DNA of 64,000 nt, from positions 40,518,501 through 40,582,500 of the forward strand of contig CM077593.1 in the NCBI GenBank assembly GCA_039654915.1, read 5' to 3'. Source of the DNA: Aquilaria yunnanensis (lineage: Eukaryota; Streptophyta; Magnoliopsida; Malvales; Thymelaeaceae). Positions 9,601 to 19,100 of this stretch are shown piece by piece; the first letter of the stretch is position 1; every line of letters begins with the position of its first letter. The notes beneath the pieces were generated by a model. It was not told where the DNA came from and did no database searches. It worked only from the letters and a program-made list of their open reading frames with translations. A program made the translations under genes and the position numbers.

Positions 9601-11064
9601 GTCTTCGGTGTCATGACCGTGGTCGCGATGAAACTGGCAGAACTTCTTGGCATTCTTCTTATTATCGGCGGCCATGGCCTTTGGCCGCCGAATCTGCGTC
9701 CCTTGCCTTTCCAGCGCCATGAGAATGTTGGTCCGTGTCGTGCTCAAGGGTGTGAAACTTTGAGGTTTCTTTCCTCGCATTCGCCGTGGTCGACCTGTGT
9801 GTTCAGAAAGATACCGAGCTTGCTGGCTGGACCCTTCGGCGCGGTGATGATCAGACTTCGGCCCCGCCATCCTCAATTCCTCGGCTGTCATGTGCTGTTC
9901 TGCCCTTCGGTAAAATTCTCCGAGGGTCTCCGGGGGGTCCTTTGAGAACTCGTAGAATAGCTGTGAGTCACGCCGAAGGCCCCGTGTCATAGCGAGGATG
10001 CGGATTTCGGGCCGGAAGTCCGGGACGCTGAGTGCTTCCCTGTTGAATCGTTCGACATAGTCTCGGATCGTCTCTCCGTTTCTCTGCTCTATGTCGAACA
10101 TCTGTACAGGCATTTTGGCCGTCGGCCTGCTCCCAATGAACTGCTGGGTAAAGGCTGTGGACAACTCCTGAAACTCAGTGATAGTCCCTGGGGGCAACGA
10201 ATTGTACCATGCTGTTGCTGGGCCCGTGAGGGTGACTTCAAAGCATTTGCACATGGTAGCGTCATCAGCTCCGTGCATTATCATGCTCCGCCTGTACTTC
10301 GTCAGATGGGCCTGTGGATCAGTCCGGCCATCATAGATCTCCAGCCTAGGCACTCTGAAGTCGCCTGGCATAGCTGCCTCAACGACGGTGCGAATAAACG
10401 GGGAGCCATCTTCGCATAACGCCCCCGACAGCCTGTCCCAAACGGGTTTTCTGGTCACTTGCTTTTCCACTCTGTCCAGCCGTGCCAATATCCTTTCCAT
10501 AAGCGCAGTGGCGCTAGGACCATTTTCGCGGGAGGGTGATCGACGGCGCCTTTTCGGGGAGCGAGTTCGGCGCGGAGGGGTCAGGGCCCTCACCTCAGGC
10601 GATGAACTGCTTCGCTGTGAGACTCTCGGTCGCTTGGACCCGGTTTGTCCCACAGGCCGTTTCCCGAGGGCTATATCTTCTGTGGATGATTCTCCGCGAG
10701 GATCTCCACTTTCTGAACTGCGGTGTGTAGACTTGGGGCTTCTCTCCCGAGGGCGTGTTGATGAGGAGGGTTTCTGGGCCTGCGACTGCTGTGGCCATCT
10801 TCGGTCGATCTGCTGAGTCATTTCAGCAACGACCGAGCGCTGAAAGTCCCTCAAGAAGCTCATGGTGATTACCAGAGGGCGGTCCTCCTCGGGCGTAGAA
10901 GTCTCTGGGAGTGTCTGCTCAGCAGCCGGTTGTATCTCAGGCGCGGACGAGGACCTTGGGAGTCCCTTGTCCTTAGAACGCCGAGTCTCAACGACGGCAA
11001 TCTGCGAGCGGGTTCCCACAGACGGCGCCAAATGATGGCCCAGGGCCTCATCGTTGTGAGTCAT
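6658..11064 (-). CDS. gag-pol: Tat1 gag-protease-RT-RNase H-RNase H polyprotein
   Basis: This is an open frame of 1,468 codons. The ATG at 11064 lies inside the 5' LTR, is the first ATG after the predicted TATA (11335-11342), and the frame reads through the PBS. Approximate domains: serine/arginine-rich region 90-190; retrotransposon gag 238-390 (IYDGRTDPQAHLTKY...); zinc-knuckle-like [14 protein letters not shown] near 480; aspartic protease VLLDDGSNADVL near 613, with DDGS where most retroelements have DTGS or DSGS; RT with MCIDFRNLN and YVDDM near 988; first RNase H from 1141; second, archaeal-type RNase H from about 1280 with HVDGAS, AEYEAL, HSDSQLV and NTEADCLA, keeping the acidic active-site positions. 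It ends at an in-frame TAG (6658-6660), where Tat2 has Gln, just before integrase. It is otherwise undamaged. Confidence 0.93.
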   Translation of the reverse strand: MTHNDEALGHHLAPSVGTRSQIAVVETRRSKDKGLPRSSSAPEIQPAAEQTLPETSTPEEDRPLVITMSFLRDFQRSVVAEMTQQIDRRWPQQSQAQKPSSSTRPRERSPKSTHRSSESGDPRGESSTEDIALGKRPVGQTGSKRPRVSQRSSSSPEVRALTPPRRTRSPKRRRRSPSRENGPSATALMERILARLDRVEKQVTRKPVWDRLSGALCEDGSPFIRTVVEAAMPGDFRVPRLEIYDGRTDPQAHLTKYRRSMIMHGADDATMCKCFEVTLTGPATAWYNSLPPGTITEFQELSTAFTQQFIGSRPTAKMPVQMFDIEQRNGETIRDYVERFNREALSVPDFRPEIRILAMTRGLRRDSQLFYEFSKDPPETLGEFYRRAEQHMTAEELRMAGPKSDHHRAEGSSQQARYLSEHTGRPRRMRGKKPQSFTPLSTTRTNILMALERQGTQIRRPKAMAADNKKNAKKFCQFHRDHGHDTEDCFQLKKYIESLIKQGQLRKYLRMPSPKGRKEEEERAENEDYDSDRRRNRSPKRRLPPPVGVIQTITTGLPSSERKRKAREIAVMEYQSPSKKLARKDGSTVVFPHDDPLLIMARIGNWDVKRVLLDDGSNADVLFSHLLPSLGITSSELKPVTTPTFGVGPSELPVLGWIDLPLMMKGTSVDGAAELYASTMTRFIVMDVPSSYNAILGRQTQGNLHIRPDVKYLTVTFATKDGDAEVFIDQAEVRKVFVKTRKAPANSSTQTVEAKAQEKGKEGDPPEAETEAVDLVPGQSTRIGKSLAKGDKENLVSFLLKNKDLFAYSPKDMPGVNPGIIQHSLKVSPEAKPVRQKKRSISAHKSNFVKTEVQRLLDAEVIREVKYPEWLSNVVIATKEGSSKLRMCIDFRNLNDACPKDSFPLPPIDQLVDSTAEYGLLSFLDAFSGYHQIRMDPEDEEKTAFITEGGTYCYIRMPFGLKNAGATYQRLMNKVFKDQMGRNMEVYVDDMIVKSKLPGYHVADLEETFQKLRAFGIRLNPEKCMFGVTSGKFLGYMVSERGINANPEKIKALLEFRTPATVKDVQRLTGRITSLSRFISRYGDRCRPFFKVLTKAAKMEGDLGRNNHLWEGDCQKAWEELKVYLASLPTLRQPREGEPLVLYLAVTEKAVSSVLIKEEGPKQWPVYYVSKSLHGAEVRYPLLQKAIYALVLAGRRLRPYFQAHPIIVRSSLPLRDVMKRVDHSGRLSKWCIELGEHEITYEPRKAIKAQALADFIAEIPTTEENHSDPKEGEPEWTLHVDGASGSEHQGAGIVIRGPEGLEVMKAIKFSFNVTNNVAEYEALIAGLRLARKIGVRSLKAHSDSQLVVRQTAGDYGAKDPILAKYHELVRNLIQEFDAVRIENVPRRNNTEADCLAKSKTYTEVLDHPSISVLSVTTSGMGWKDPIKRYLAENELPEDAGNAARLRRRAGRFFLIGEELYRQGYANPL
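11011..11030 (-). other. Tat1 primer-binding site
   Basis: Read on minus, the sequence two bases after the 5' LTR is TGGCGCCGTCTGTGGGAACC. TGGCGCCG is the start expected for a site complementary to the 3' end of plant tRNA-Asp, as in other Tat and Athila elements. The match beyond the first bases was not verified. The identical site occurs in Tat3 at 56941-56960. Confidence 0.8.
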
Positions 11065-11899
11065 GATGACTGTTGAGGAGACTTCTAGGAGGAAGAACGC
11101 CTGGAAGGTGGATCGCCTCTAGGAGAGTACCTGGAAAACTGGGAAACAGGGTTAGGAGGCCCCCGGAGTGTTTTTCCGGGGGGGGAGCCTCCGACGCCCA
11201 AGTCAGTGGTGGCCGGAAGAAGGAGAAAGTCACTAGCTCAAAGAGAAAGGCAGAAAAGTCTCGCCTGGTCTTTTCTCAGAGTATAGGAGCTGTATATCCG
11301 GCCTGCCAACCTCCTGTCAAGTATTTATTTCCTGTATATATAGGAATACCTAGCCCGTTCAGATCATGACACGTGTGCGGTCGGATGCTCCTGAACGTCT
11401 GGGCGTAGGGGACAGATAGTTGGTAACTAGATGGCCTCGAGCCTTGTGCTGAGACGGGCCATGATATGATTCTGATGGCGTCTGCGCGTCAGGGCGACTT
11501 TTTACGTCTGTGGTGGGACGTGTCAGAGGCTTCCTTAAATGCTTCCTTAAATGCGCCTGCCGTACTCCCGGGGTCCCTGGGCGAGGTCGTCCTCTAGTTC
11601 GGACAGAGCCTCTTCGGGAAGCCTACCCTCAGTTCGGGGGTTCCCAGTTCCAGGGGGTTCCGCCTTCGGGGATATCATATTCGGGCAGCAATGTCTGGTG
11701 CCACTTTTCCGAAGGCGCGTTGTTCACAACCTTGGGGGGCGAATGGAGTCCTCAAGTTTTACTGGCGTGCCGAGGCTCGGAGCTCTCAGGCTATCTCCCG
11801 AGGTGCATGATTCCACCTATTCCCGGGAAGCGCCAGTTCTTCTGGCCGTTGTTGTGGCAGGGTATTCGGCCAGATTGAGGCGACAGCCTTTGGCTATCA
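11033..11899 (-). repeat. Tat1 5' LTR
   Basis: It is an 867-bp LTR with a TATATATA promoter box at 11335-11342 (minus), about 300 bp before the LTR end. It differs from 737-1603 at 11486 (g against a at 1190) and 11826 (g against a at 1530). The gag ATG lies at 11064-11062 within it. Confidence 0.95.
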
Positions 11900-11904
11900 A
11901 CATG

Positions 11905-12589
11905 GAATGTGTCACTCTTGTATAGCCCAATCTTTGGTTTCTTGATTACCGAGTAGACCAACTTAAACTGACGACATTGATATCATATATCAACTCATCG
12001 GAGCATGGCCATGCATTTTCTAAGCCTCACTCTATCAAGGGGCCCAAAGATATCACTCCTGTTACATAGGAGGGACAAATCCCATCTTGATCATACAAAT
12101 CCCTCCGCATGATATGTGACATACCCAATCACCTCCTTCAAGTTCACTCAGTTACGAGCAACAAAGGAAAGTATCAAAGTATGTGACTCACATGTGGGGA
12201 ACCTTGCTAATCTTAGGTCGAAGGACTACATATACCATGATCACTTTGAGAATCACTTATGACACTCATATAACGATCCATGAAGTGTTCTCATGGTGGG
12301 TCGGTCCAGTACACAAGTTCTCCAACTTGTACCCATATGTAGACTACATATCTCATATTAGTCTCCACATATGCTAGTCATTATGTATTATTGCAACCCG
12401 CTCCACAATAATACTAGACTAGGGACGTTTAAGAATATCATTATTCTAGGGTTACAATTATGTTTATTACGTTACGCAGAAACAAAACAACAAACATAAT
12501 TGCTGGGTTAATGCTTCAATAAAATATCATGACTCAATGTGCAAAAATAGAATCATCTCATGATCGGCTTTTTGGGCACAACACTAACA
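11905..12589 (-). repeat. Right part of the solo Ty1/copia LTR
   Basis: It continues the LTR of 5-736. The break sequence agacatg-gaatgtg is rejoined exactly when Tat1 and one acatg are removed, as seen in the unbroken copies (for example around 40300). It ends acactaaca at 12589, followed by agagc. No coding content. Confidence 0.93.
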
Positions 12590-13319
12590 AGAGCCCCTCA
12601 CCCCAAAGTGAGACATCAACCAAAGGGACCTCAGTTGTACGACAATAGCGATCAAGGAGTCTCTAACACTCCGCTCATGTACGTCTTCGACACACCTCCC
12701 CCAGATACGCTCTAACACGGCGTCACAGCATACGTCCTGTCACACAGGGCAACACCTACCATGGCTCATGGACCGAGGAGCCAGCAGGTGGCTAGGGGCC
12801 CCCACCCCGAAAAATATGAACACCATCCGTCCATACACGTGCCACAATCTGAAGGGATCACCCCCTCCCTTATATACCTGGGAAATGGTCACAAACAGGG
12901 GGGCTCCAGGCCAGAGGACAGAGAGAGAGGCCAAAAAACACAGGACGCTCTCCTCCCTCCACCTGAATACTCTCCTTTCAGCCCTCAGAAAGACACGCCA
13001 AGCAAGAGTCCCTTGTGCTTATTACTATGTCCCCTTCTCTCTAAAAGTATTGACTTGGACGTCGGAGGTTCCCCCACCAAAAACCACCCCGGGGGCCTCC
13101 TAACCCCTATTTTCTTAGTGTTTCAGCGAGGTCTCCCTGAAAAATCCCCGCTTCGGGCTCTCTCCCATACCGAAGGTCCTTCCCGTCATCACCTTGTCAC
13201 GGGACCAGGCAGCTGCCGGTCATCACTTAAGGTGATCCACCCAGGACACCAGTCTTCCTTATGGACTAGCTTGCACCTCCAGGACCCCCTGCTGCCCTTA
13301 CCACTGCACACAGTGGAGA
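12590..13319 (+). repeat. Diverged Tat-type LTR, 3' part
   Basis: The block near 13055-13120 (acttggacgtcgg, a run of C, ccgggggcctcctaaccc) aligns with the Tat LTR block at 56765-56825 in the same orientation. A cacgtg motif and a tatata box (near 12870) also lie in the expected order. The left end is hidden by the Copia insertion. Near 13319-13340, ttggctccgcccaatcggacc resembles the Tat primer-binding site, which would make this a 5' LTR. The 206-codon frame at 12761-13381 lies within it and is not credible as a gene. Confidence 0.55.
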
Positions 13320-14660
13320 TGTTGGCTCCGCCCAATCGGACCCGCGTCAGATTCAAGGACAACAACAGGGAGTCCAAGTAGCTCCAGCAGAACCAGTTTG
13401 TGATACACAACTACAACCAGAAGAGGATACTAGGAACACATCTGAATATTTTCCTTCTGGAAGCTTAGAAGACACAAATGATGAGACCATTGAGGTGGAA
13501 GATGAGGATAGGAGAAATCCAAAAGGCAGAAGAGTAAGATTTGATATTGGTCAGGTGTCTAGGACCAATCCCTCAGTCTATGACCATTTCTGCACTAGGA
13601 ATGAGATTAAGGAAGGCCATGAGAGAAGATCCAGGAAAAGGCAGAGAGATCATAGAGAGCATCACCATACAGAGGACTCTCATAGATCCAGGAGACATAG
13701 ATCAGAGGATCTAGAAAGCCTAGATGAGGTCAGACTATTGGAGAGATTCCAAGGCCTAAGACCTCCATAGTTTGATGGAAGAGCTGGGCCAGAGAGAGCT
13801 GAGGAGTGGTTAATCTTCATAGAAAAGATGTTTGATAGGATGCCACTCAGCTCCACCAAGAAGGTGTCACTGGATACTTACAACTTGGTAGGCAGTGCAG
13901 AGATGTGGTGGAGAAACACCAGAGACAGGTATGCTTTCCTGAACTGCAGAAGGCTAGGAAGAGATATTGAGATGAGCTGGCCAGAGTTCACATAGTTGTT
14001 CTAGGAACAGTACATCAGTGATGCCATGAAAGATATGAAGTAAGCTGAATTTAATGCTCTAAGGCAGGACAACCTTAGTGTCCTAGAGTATGAGCACAAA
14101 CTCAATCAGTTGGTGAGGTATGCTCCTCAGTATCATGCATTGGAAAATTGAAGGCCAAAAGATTTGTCAGAGGCCTAAAGTCAGACATTAGAAAGGCTGT
14201 CAGATGTTTTGGAGTAGTTACATACTATGAAGCAGTGCAAAAAGCTCTATTAATAGAGCAAGAGGAGTATAAGACTAAGTAATTTCCCAGTGGACTAGGG
14301 GAAAGTAGTCAGGCAGGAGGCAAGTAGAAGAAGGCACCATATGGCAAAGGAATTGCCGAGAATTCTCATCTTGGTGGTGAGGGCAAGGTTAAGGGGAAGT
14401 TCCCTGGCCTAAGGGGCCCTAAATGCAAGAAGCTTCATGGGAAGAAACCTTGCTATTTTGAAACCCAAGCGTGTCTAAGATGTGGATCCATGGATCATTG
14501 GATCAAAGACTTCCCACAGGTTCAAAGGAGGCCAGAAGACCAAGGTGCAGTAAGACCTATTGGGGCAGGACCTCGAGGAGGAGCAGCAAGTGAGGGACAG
14601 CAGAGGCCAGTTCCTCCAGTACCTCAGCCTCCAGTGCAGAGAGCTGGCAGAGTCTTCTAA
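13320..14660 (+). pseudogene. gag: Chromovirus A gag, broken
   Basis: The frame is open from about 13270 through 13770 and includes an Arg/His-rich stretch (RRSRKRQRDHREHHH). The capsid-like part follows (ERAEEWLIFIEKMF, SAEMWWRNTRDRY). From 13768 on, repeated stop codons (for example tag at 13768-13770) and frame changes break it. A zinc knuckle near 14466-14512 reads CLRCGSMDHWIKDF, with Phe in place of the last Cys of the CX2CX4HX4C pattern. No credible start codon is visible because the 5' end abuts another element. Confidence 0.7.
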
Positions 14661-14873
14661 GTGGAGAGGCTAGAGACATCAGAGCAGGGAGGAGAACTAA
14701 GAGGTAACATTTCCGTTAATGGTATGCCTGTTAGTGTTCTATTTGATACTGGTGCGTCTGTGTCTATAGTGGCTAGGAAATTTGTTGACGCCATGAAATT
14801 GCCTACTGAAATCATGCCTAGGATATCCTTAGTGAAAACAGCAGTAGGCAATGTCTTTTCACTAATGACCTAG
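14661..14873 (+). pseudogene. Chromovirus A aspartic protease fragment
   Basis: It encodes VSVLFDTGASVSIVARKFVD, a retropepsin active site with the usual DTGA. The frame stops at 14871-14873 and reopens at 14912 with [15 protein letters not shown], the second half of the protease, so two or more stops separate the halves. Confidence 0.8.
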
Positions 14874-14911
14874 CTAAGGATTGTGAGCTAGTAGTATGAA
14901 AGATTAAGGTT

Positions 14912-16811
14912 ATGACTAATCTGCTAGTGTTGGACATTCCTATGTATGATTTAGTGTTGGGTATGAATTGGCTTGCTATGCATAACATAAGAATTGATTG
15001 TCCTAAGAGGGAAATCACATCGCCTGATGGTGAAGTGCATGCATTAGTGAATTCTAAGGAATTAGTGGATGAAATGCATGGCATGGAGCTAGAGGTATTA
15101 GATGAGATACCTGTGATTTCTGAGCATGATTACTATTATGCATTGAATGAATTGCACTGTGATAAAGAAGTGGACAGAATACCTATAGTGACAGACTTTC
15201 CACAAGTCTTTCCTAAAGACCTGCCAGGTATTCCTCCACAAAGGGAGATTGAATTTGAAATCAAGCTGCAAGCAAAAGCTAGTCCAATATCCATACCTCC
15301 TTATAGAATGCCAATCACAGAGATGAATGAGCTCAAGAAACAACTTGATGAACTTCTTGAAAAAGGGTTCATAAGGCCAAGTGTTTCACCATGGGGAGCT
15401 CCTGTTCTCTTTGTGAAAAAGAAGGATGGATCTTTGAGACTATGCAGTGACTACAGGAAGCTTAATGTAGTGACTATCAAGAACAAGTATCCACTCCCTA
15501 GGATTGAGGATCTGTTTGATCAACTCAAGGGAGCTAAGATCTTCTGCAAGATAGATTTGAGATCTGGATACTTCCGGTTGAAAGTAAAGGAAGAGGACAT
15601 TCCTAAGACTGTATTTAGGACTAGATATGGGCATTATGAGTACACAGTCATGCCATTTGGTTTGACTAATGCCCCTGTTGCTTTCACGGACCTGATGAAC
15701 AGGGTGTTCAGACCACATAAGGACAAATCTGTGGTTGTGTTCATTGATGACATCCTAGTGTATTTCAAGGATGAAAATGAACATGAACATCATTTGAAGA
15801 TTGTCTTAAAGACTCTGTTGCAGCATCAACTTTATGCCAAGTTATCCAAGTGTGAATTTTGAATAAGGGAAGTGTCTTTCCTAGGACACATCATAGATGC
15901 ACAAGGCCTTAAGGTAGACCCTGAAAAGGTCAAGGCAGTGCAAGAGTGGGAAAGACCAAAGACTGTGAAGGAAATCAGAAGTTTCCTAGGATTAGCTGGA
16001 TACTACGGGAGATTTGTATCAGGCTTTTCCATGATTGCCTCAGTTTTTACTCATCTGACCAAGAAGGGTCAAAGATTTGAGTGGACTGAGAAGTGTGAAA
16101 ATAGTTTCCAGGAGCTCAAGCAAAGGTTGATTAAGGCTCCAGTGTTGATTCTTCCTGATCCAAGTAAGCCCTACATCATATATACAGATGCATCTAGATC
16201 TGGGTTAGGTTGTGTGCTTATGGAAGACAGAAATGTCATTGCTTATGGGTCAAGGCAGTTAAGACCCCATGAGAAAAATTATCCTACCCATGACCTAGAA
16301 CTGGCAGCAGTGATTTTTTCTCTAAAGCAATGGAGGCATTACTTTATGGGTAGTTCCTTTGTGATCTACACTGACCATAAGAGCCTAAAGTACTTGTTCA
16401 CTCAGAAAGAGTTGAACATGAGGCAACGGAGATGGTTAGAGTACATCAAGGACTATGATTGCAGTATATAGTACACAGAGGGCAAAGGCAATCTAGTAGC
16501 AGATGCCTTGAGCAGGAAGTACATAGGACTTTTGAAAGGAGGATCCTTAGCTGATCATGATGAGCAAAATAGTCTACTATGCCTATGGCATAAATGGCAT
16601 CAGTGGGAGGAGGCCCAAATTTACACATTGACAATTCAGTCTGGATGGATTGAAGATCTGAAAAAGATCTCAAGAGAGGAAAAAGGTTCCTGGTATCAAT
16701 CCTTTGCCTACAAGCAAGGATTACTGTACTTCAAGGACCGAATATATGTGCCTAAAGGAGCAAAGCTCAGGGATGAAATACTTGAAGAAGCTCACACAAG
16801 CAAGTTGAACA
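14912..16811 (+). pseudogene. pol: Chromovirus A RT and RNase H, broken
   Basis: The end of protease is followed by RT ([44 protein letters not shown] and the catalytic VFIDDILVY). The frame stops at 15860-15862, where a Trp is expected after SKCEF. It continues from 15863 with [16 protein letters not shown] and RNase H ([29 protein letters not shown]) and stops again at 16469-16471. It then runs on with the integrase zinc region to 16811, where the LARD-like element interrupts. The two nonsense codons are the main defects here. Confidence 0.92.
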
Positions 16812-18199
16812 TGTCACGCCCCGTACTGCCCCTGGCCCATCTGGGCCCAATTATCAAAGCTTGCAGCGGAAGTTATTCACATTTGAGGGGGCTTTATTTA
16901 ATACTACGAGCACCTACGGCGTGAGAGTCCAGGATCTAATCTGGTTCTAGCTTGATTGATTATTTACCTTCAATATGTTTCAGGGTGCTCTTTAAGGTCA
17001 AGCTAGCACCTATGTGGAATTTTAGTGTTCCAATTATGAGCTTTCTCAACTTAACAGATTTTCATGCACATAATGCTCTTAGATGCCATCTTATCAAATC
17101 AGCAACCAACTCCATACAAATCTAGGTTCACTGGAGATCCTTCCTTAGGTACACATATTCAGCCAATCAATCTTGCAATTCAAGCAAAGCAATCACTTAG
17201 TCCAGTAAGTGCATAGAATGTGTGCCCATCAAGTGTACTAGTCCAATGCATGGCAATAAAGAAGCCCATCTTATTTTCAAGTTTGAAAACACATTTGTAT
17301 ATCCATGAGCATCAGCCAAGTCTAGCACACATAACCTGAATATGCATCATGGCATTATTCATCATAGTCATCCATCCAAGGCAAAGTTCATCATCATAAG
17401 TCAACCAGAACTATGCCTATCCATAGCACAGCAAACAAGCATCACCTACTTGGAAAACATACCAAGGAATGCTTTATGTCTAAGTTTATCTGGGTTCAAG
17501 TTTTACAGACCAAGTTTTCATGTCTACTTAATCTGTAACTCAAATAGACATGGAACACAATCCACCTTATAGACCTTGTTCCCACAACTTCTAGACTCCA
17601 TATCCTGCACAGGTAAGTCCACAACATTAGCTTGTTCCACAAGCAATCTATACCACACAAGTCACTTTGAGCATATGATTTTACTGAGCATCACTATACA
17701 CATACCCAACCTTTTAGTGTATCGTAACGAGTACTCTGGTACTCCTCGCTTGATCTATCAAGCCATCCATTTCCTGAAAAAATGTTTAGCAGGGCGGGTG
17801 AGTTATAAAACTCAATAAGAATCCCGGCGTGAGGTAGGTATCTCATGACTTTCATAGTCATATCCGGCTTTTAAAGCCAAAGTGTGCCAAGAACGTAATG
17901 GCATTTTCCATATTCCTGCAAAGGAAAACACTAAAACAAGAAAACACACGGTATGGCATGATAGCAATAATAATAATAATAATCAGGGTCAGCATGCACA
18001 AACAATTTCAGAGAAGCACACAACTCAACGCACACACCACTGTTCCTCGTAACATGTGGGCATCGCAAGCATTCGCATTTGCATAACCATTTCCGGTCGA
18101 CCATTTTTTTTTTATCTTAACTGAGCTCATTATCTTGGGACCGAGTTGGCCAAACTCGATACCAAGACCCAAATGCTTGCTATTCTACTCATGAGTATA

Positions 18200-18310
18200 C
18201 CATCGTTGCCGAAGCAACACCACCTCGCCCAGTACGCACTTATGTGCCCAATTATCCATAGTTGCCGAAGCAACGATCCTCGTCCAATACGCACTTATGT
18301 GCCCAATTAT
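18200..18310. repeat. Two-unit tandem repeat in the LARD-like LTR
   Basis: Two units of about 56 bp each contain ccatNgttgccgaagcaac followed by acgcacttatgtgcccaatt. The same pair occurs in the other LTR at about 25788-25898. The element acttatgtgcccaa is conserved in both units. Confidence 0.8.
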
Positions 18311-18834
18311 TAAACTAAGAAAGTACATGAGACCTCACAAAAGTAACAACCACGTAGCCCTGACATGCACACCTATGGTCACTTGGTGCTTTGACCATCA
18401 CATAGGGGCACTAATACTCACACTGAAAGGACATGGAAAATATACCATGGAGAGTGAGTATTGGGATTCTTACCACCATTTGTATAACCTTTTTGCTCAT
18501 TGTCTTTGCCTTGCTTTGCTTTGTTTGTTGTTGTAACTTTGCCCTTGCCTTAATGGACCTATAAAGCCCAATACACTAGCAAGTTAATTTCTTACTTTTC
18601 ATGAACCATGAGAACCATAATTTACCAAGGACTCTTGGTTTAACTTACTCAACCTTACTTAAAGAGGAAAGGCCCCATAATTACCCTTCTTGGTTAAAGT
18701 CCAATTCCAATTGTAGCCAATGTTGGCATTATAGCCAAGATGGCCAATGTAGCCATTGCTGCCAATTTAGCCCAAGTTTGCCTATGTAGCCCATGTAGTG
18801 AATTGTAGCCCATTTTCGCCTTGCTGTGAATTGA

Positions 18835-19100
18835 GGCCCAACTTGGCCTTTTCTGAAAGTGTAGGCCCAATTGGCCTTTTCTGGAAGTTTAGGCCCAATT
18901 GGCCTTTTCTGGAATCTTGGCCCAACTTGGGCTTTCCAGGAACTCAGGCCCACTTGGCCTTCTATGGAACCCAGGCCCACTTGGCCTGTTCTGGAACTCA
19001 GGCCCAACTGGCCTTTTATTAACTCAGGCCCACTTGGCCTTTTAATTCCTCAGGCCCACTTGGCCTTTTATCTTCTCAGGCCCACTTGGCCTTTTAATTC
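18835..19100. repeat. ggcccac-ttggcc repeat array in the LARD-like LTR
   Basis: Ten units of roughly 20-37 bp share the core aggcccacttggccttt, with small variants (aggcccaattggcc, ttggcccaacttgggc). Each core is a near-palindrome (ggccca...tggcc). A second array of tgggcctatattaacc units follows to about 19215. The identical array is at 26423-26688 in the other LTR. Confidence 0.88.

Larger units (their letters stand above)
737..11899 (-). mobile_element. Tat1: complete Ty3/gypsy Tat-lineage LTR retrotransposon
   Basis: It is an 11,163-bp element flanked by the 5-bp target duplication acatg (732-736 and 11900-11904). Both LTRs are 867 bp. In element orientation (minus) the order is 5' LTR (11899-11033), PBS (11030-11011), gag-protease-RT-RNase H-second RNase H-integrase (11064-5566), a tandem-repeat spacer (5420-4900), an antisense intron-bearing gene (2444-4792 on plus), the polypurine tract and 3' LTR (1603-737). 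The dual RNase H and an extra antisense ORF between pol and the 3' LTR are known traits of the Tat lineage (Retand/Ogre relatives). The two LTRs differ at only two positions found by eye (1190 versus 11486 and 1530 versus 11826), so insertion is recent. One nonsense codon interrupts pol. Confidence 0.95.

Noticed and set aside
12761..13381. 206-codon open frame starting at 12761
   Set aside because: It lies inside a diverged Tat LTR and its Pro/Ser-rich product has no recognisable domain.
17966..17983. (aat)n run as a feature of interest
   Set aside because: A short ordinary microsatellite, identical in both LTRs.
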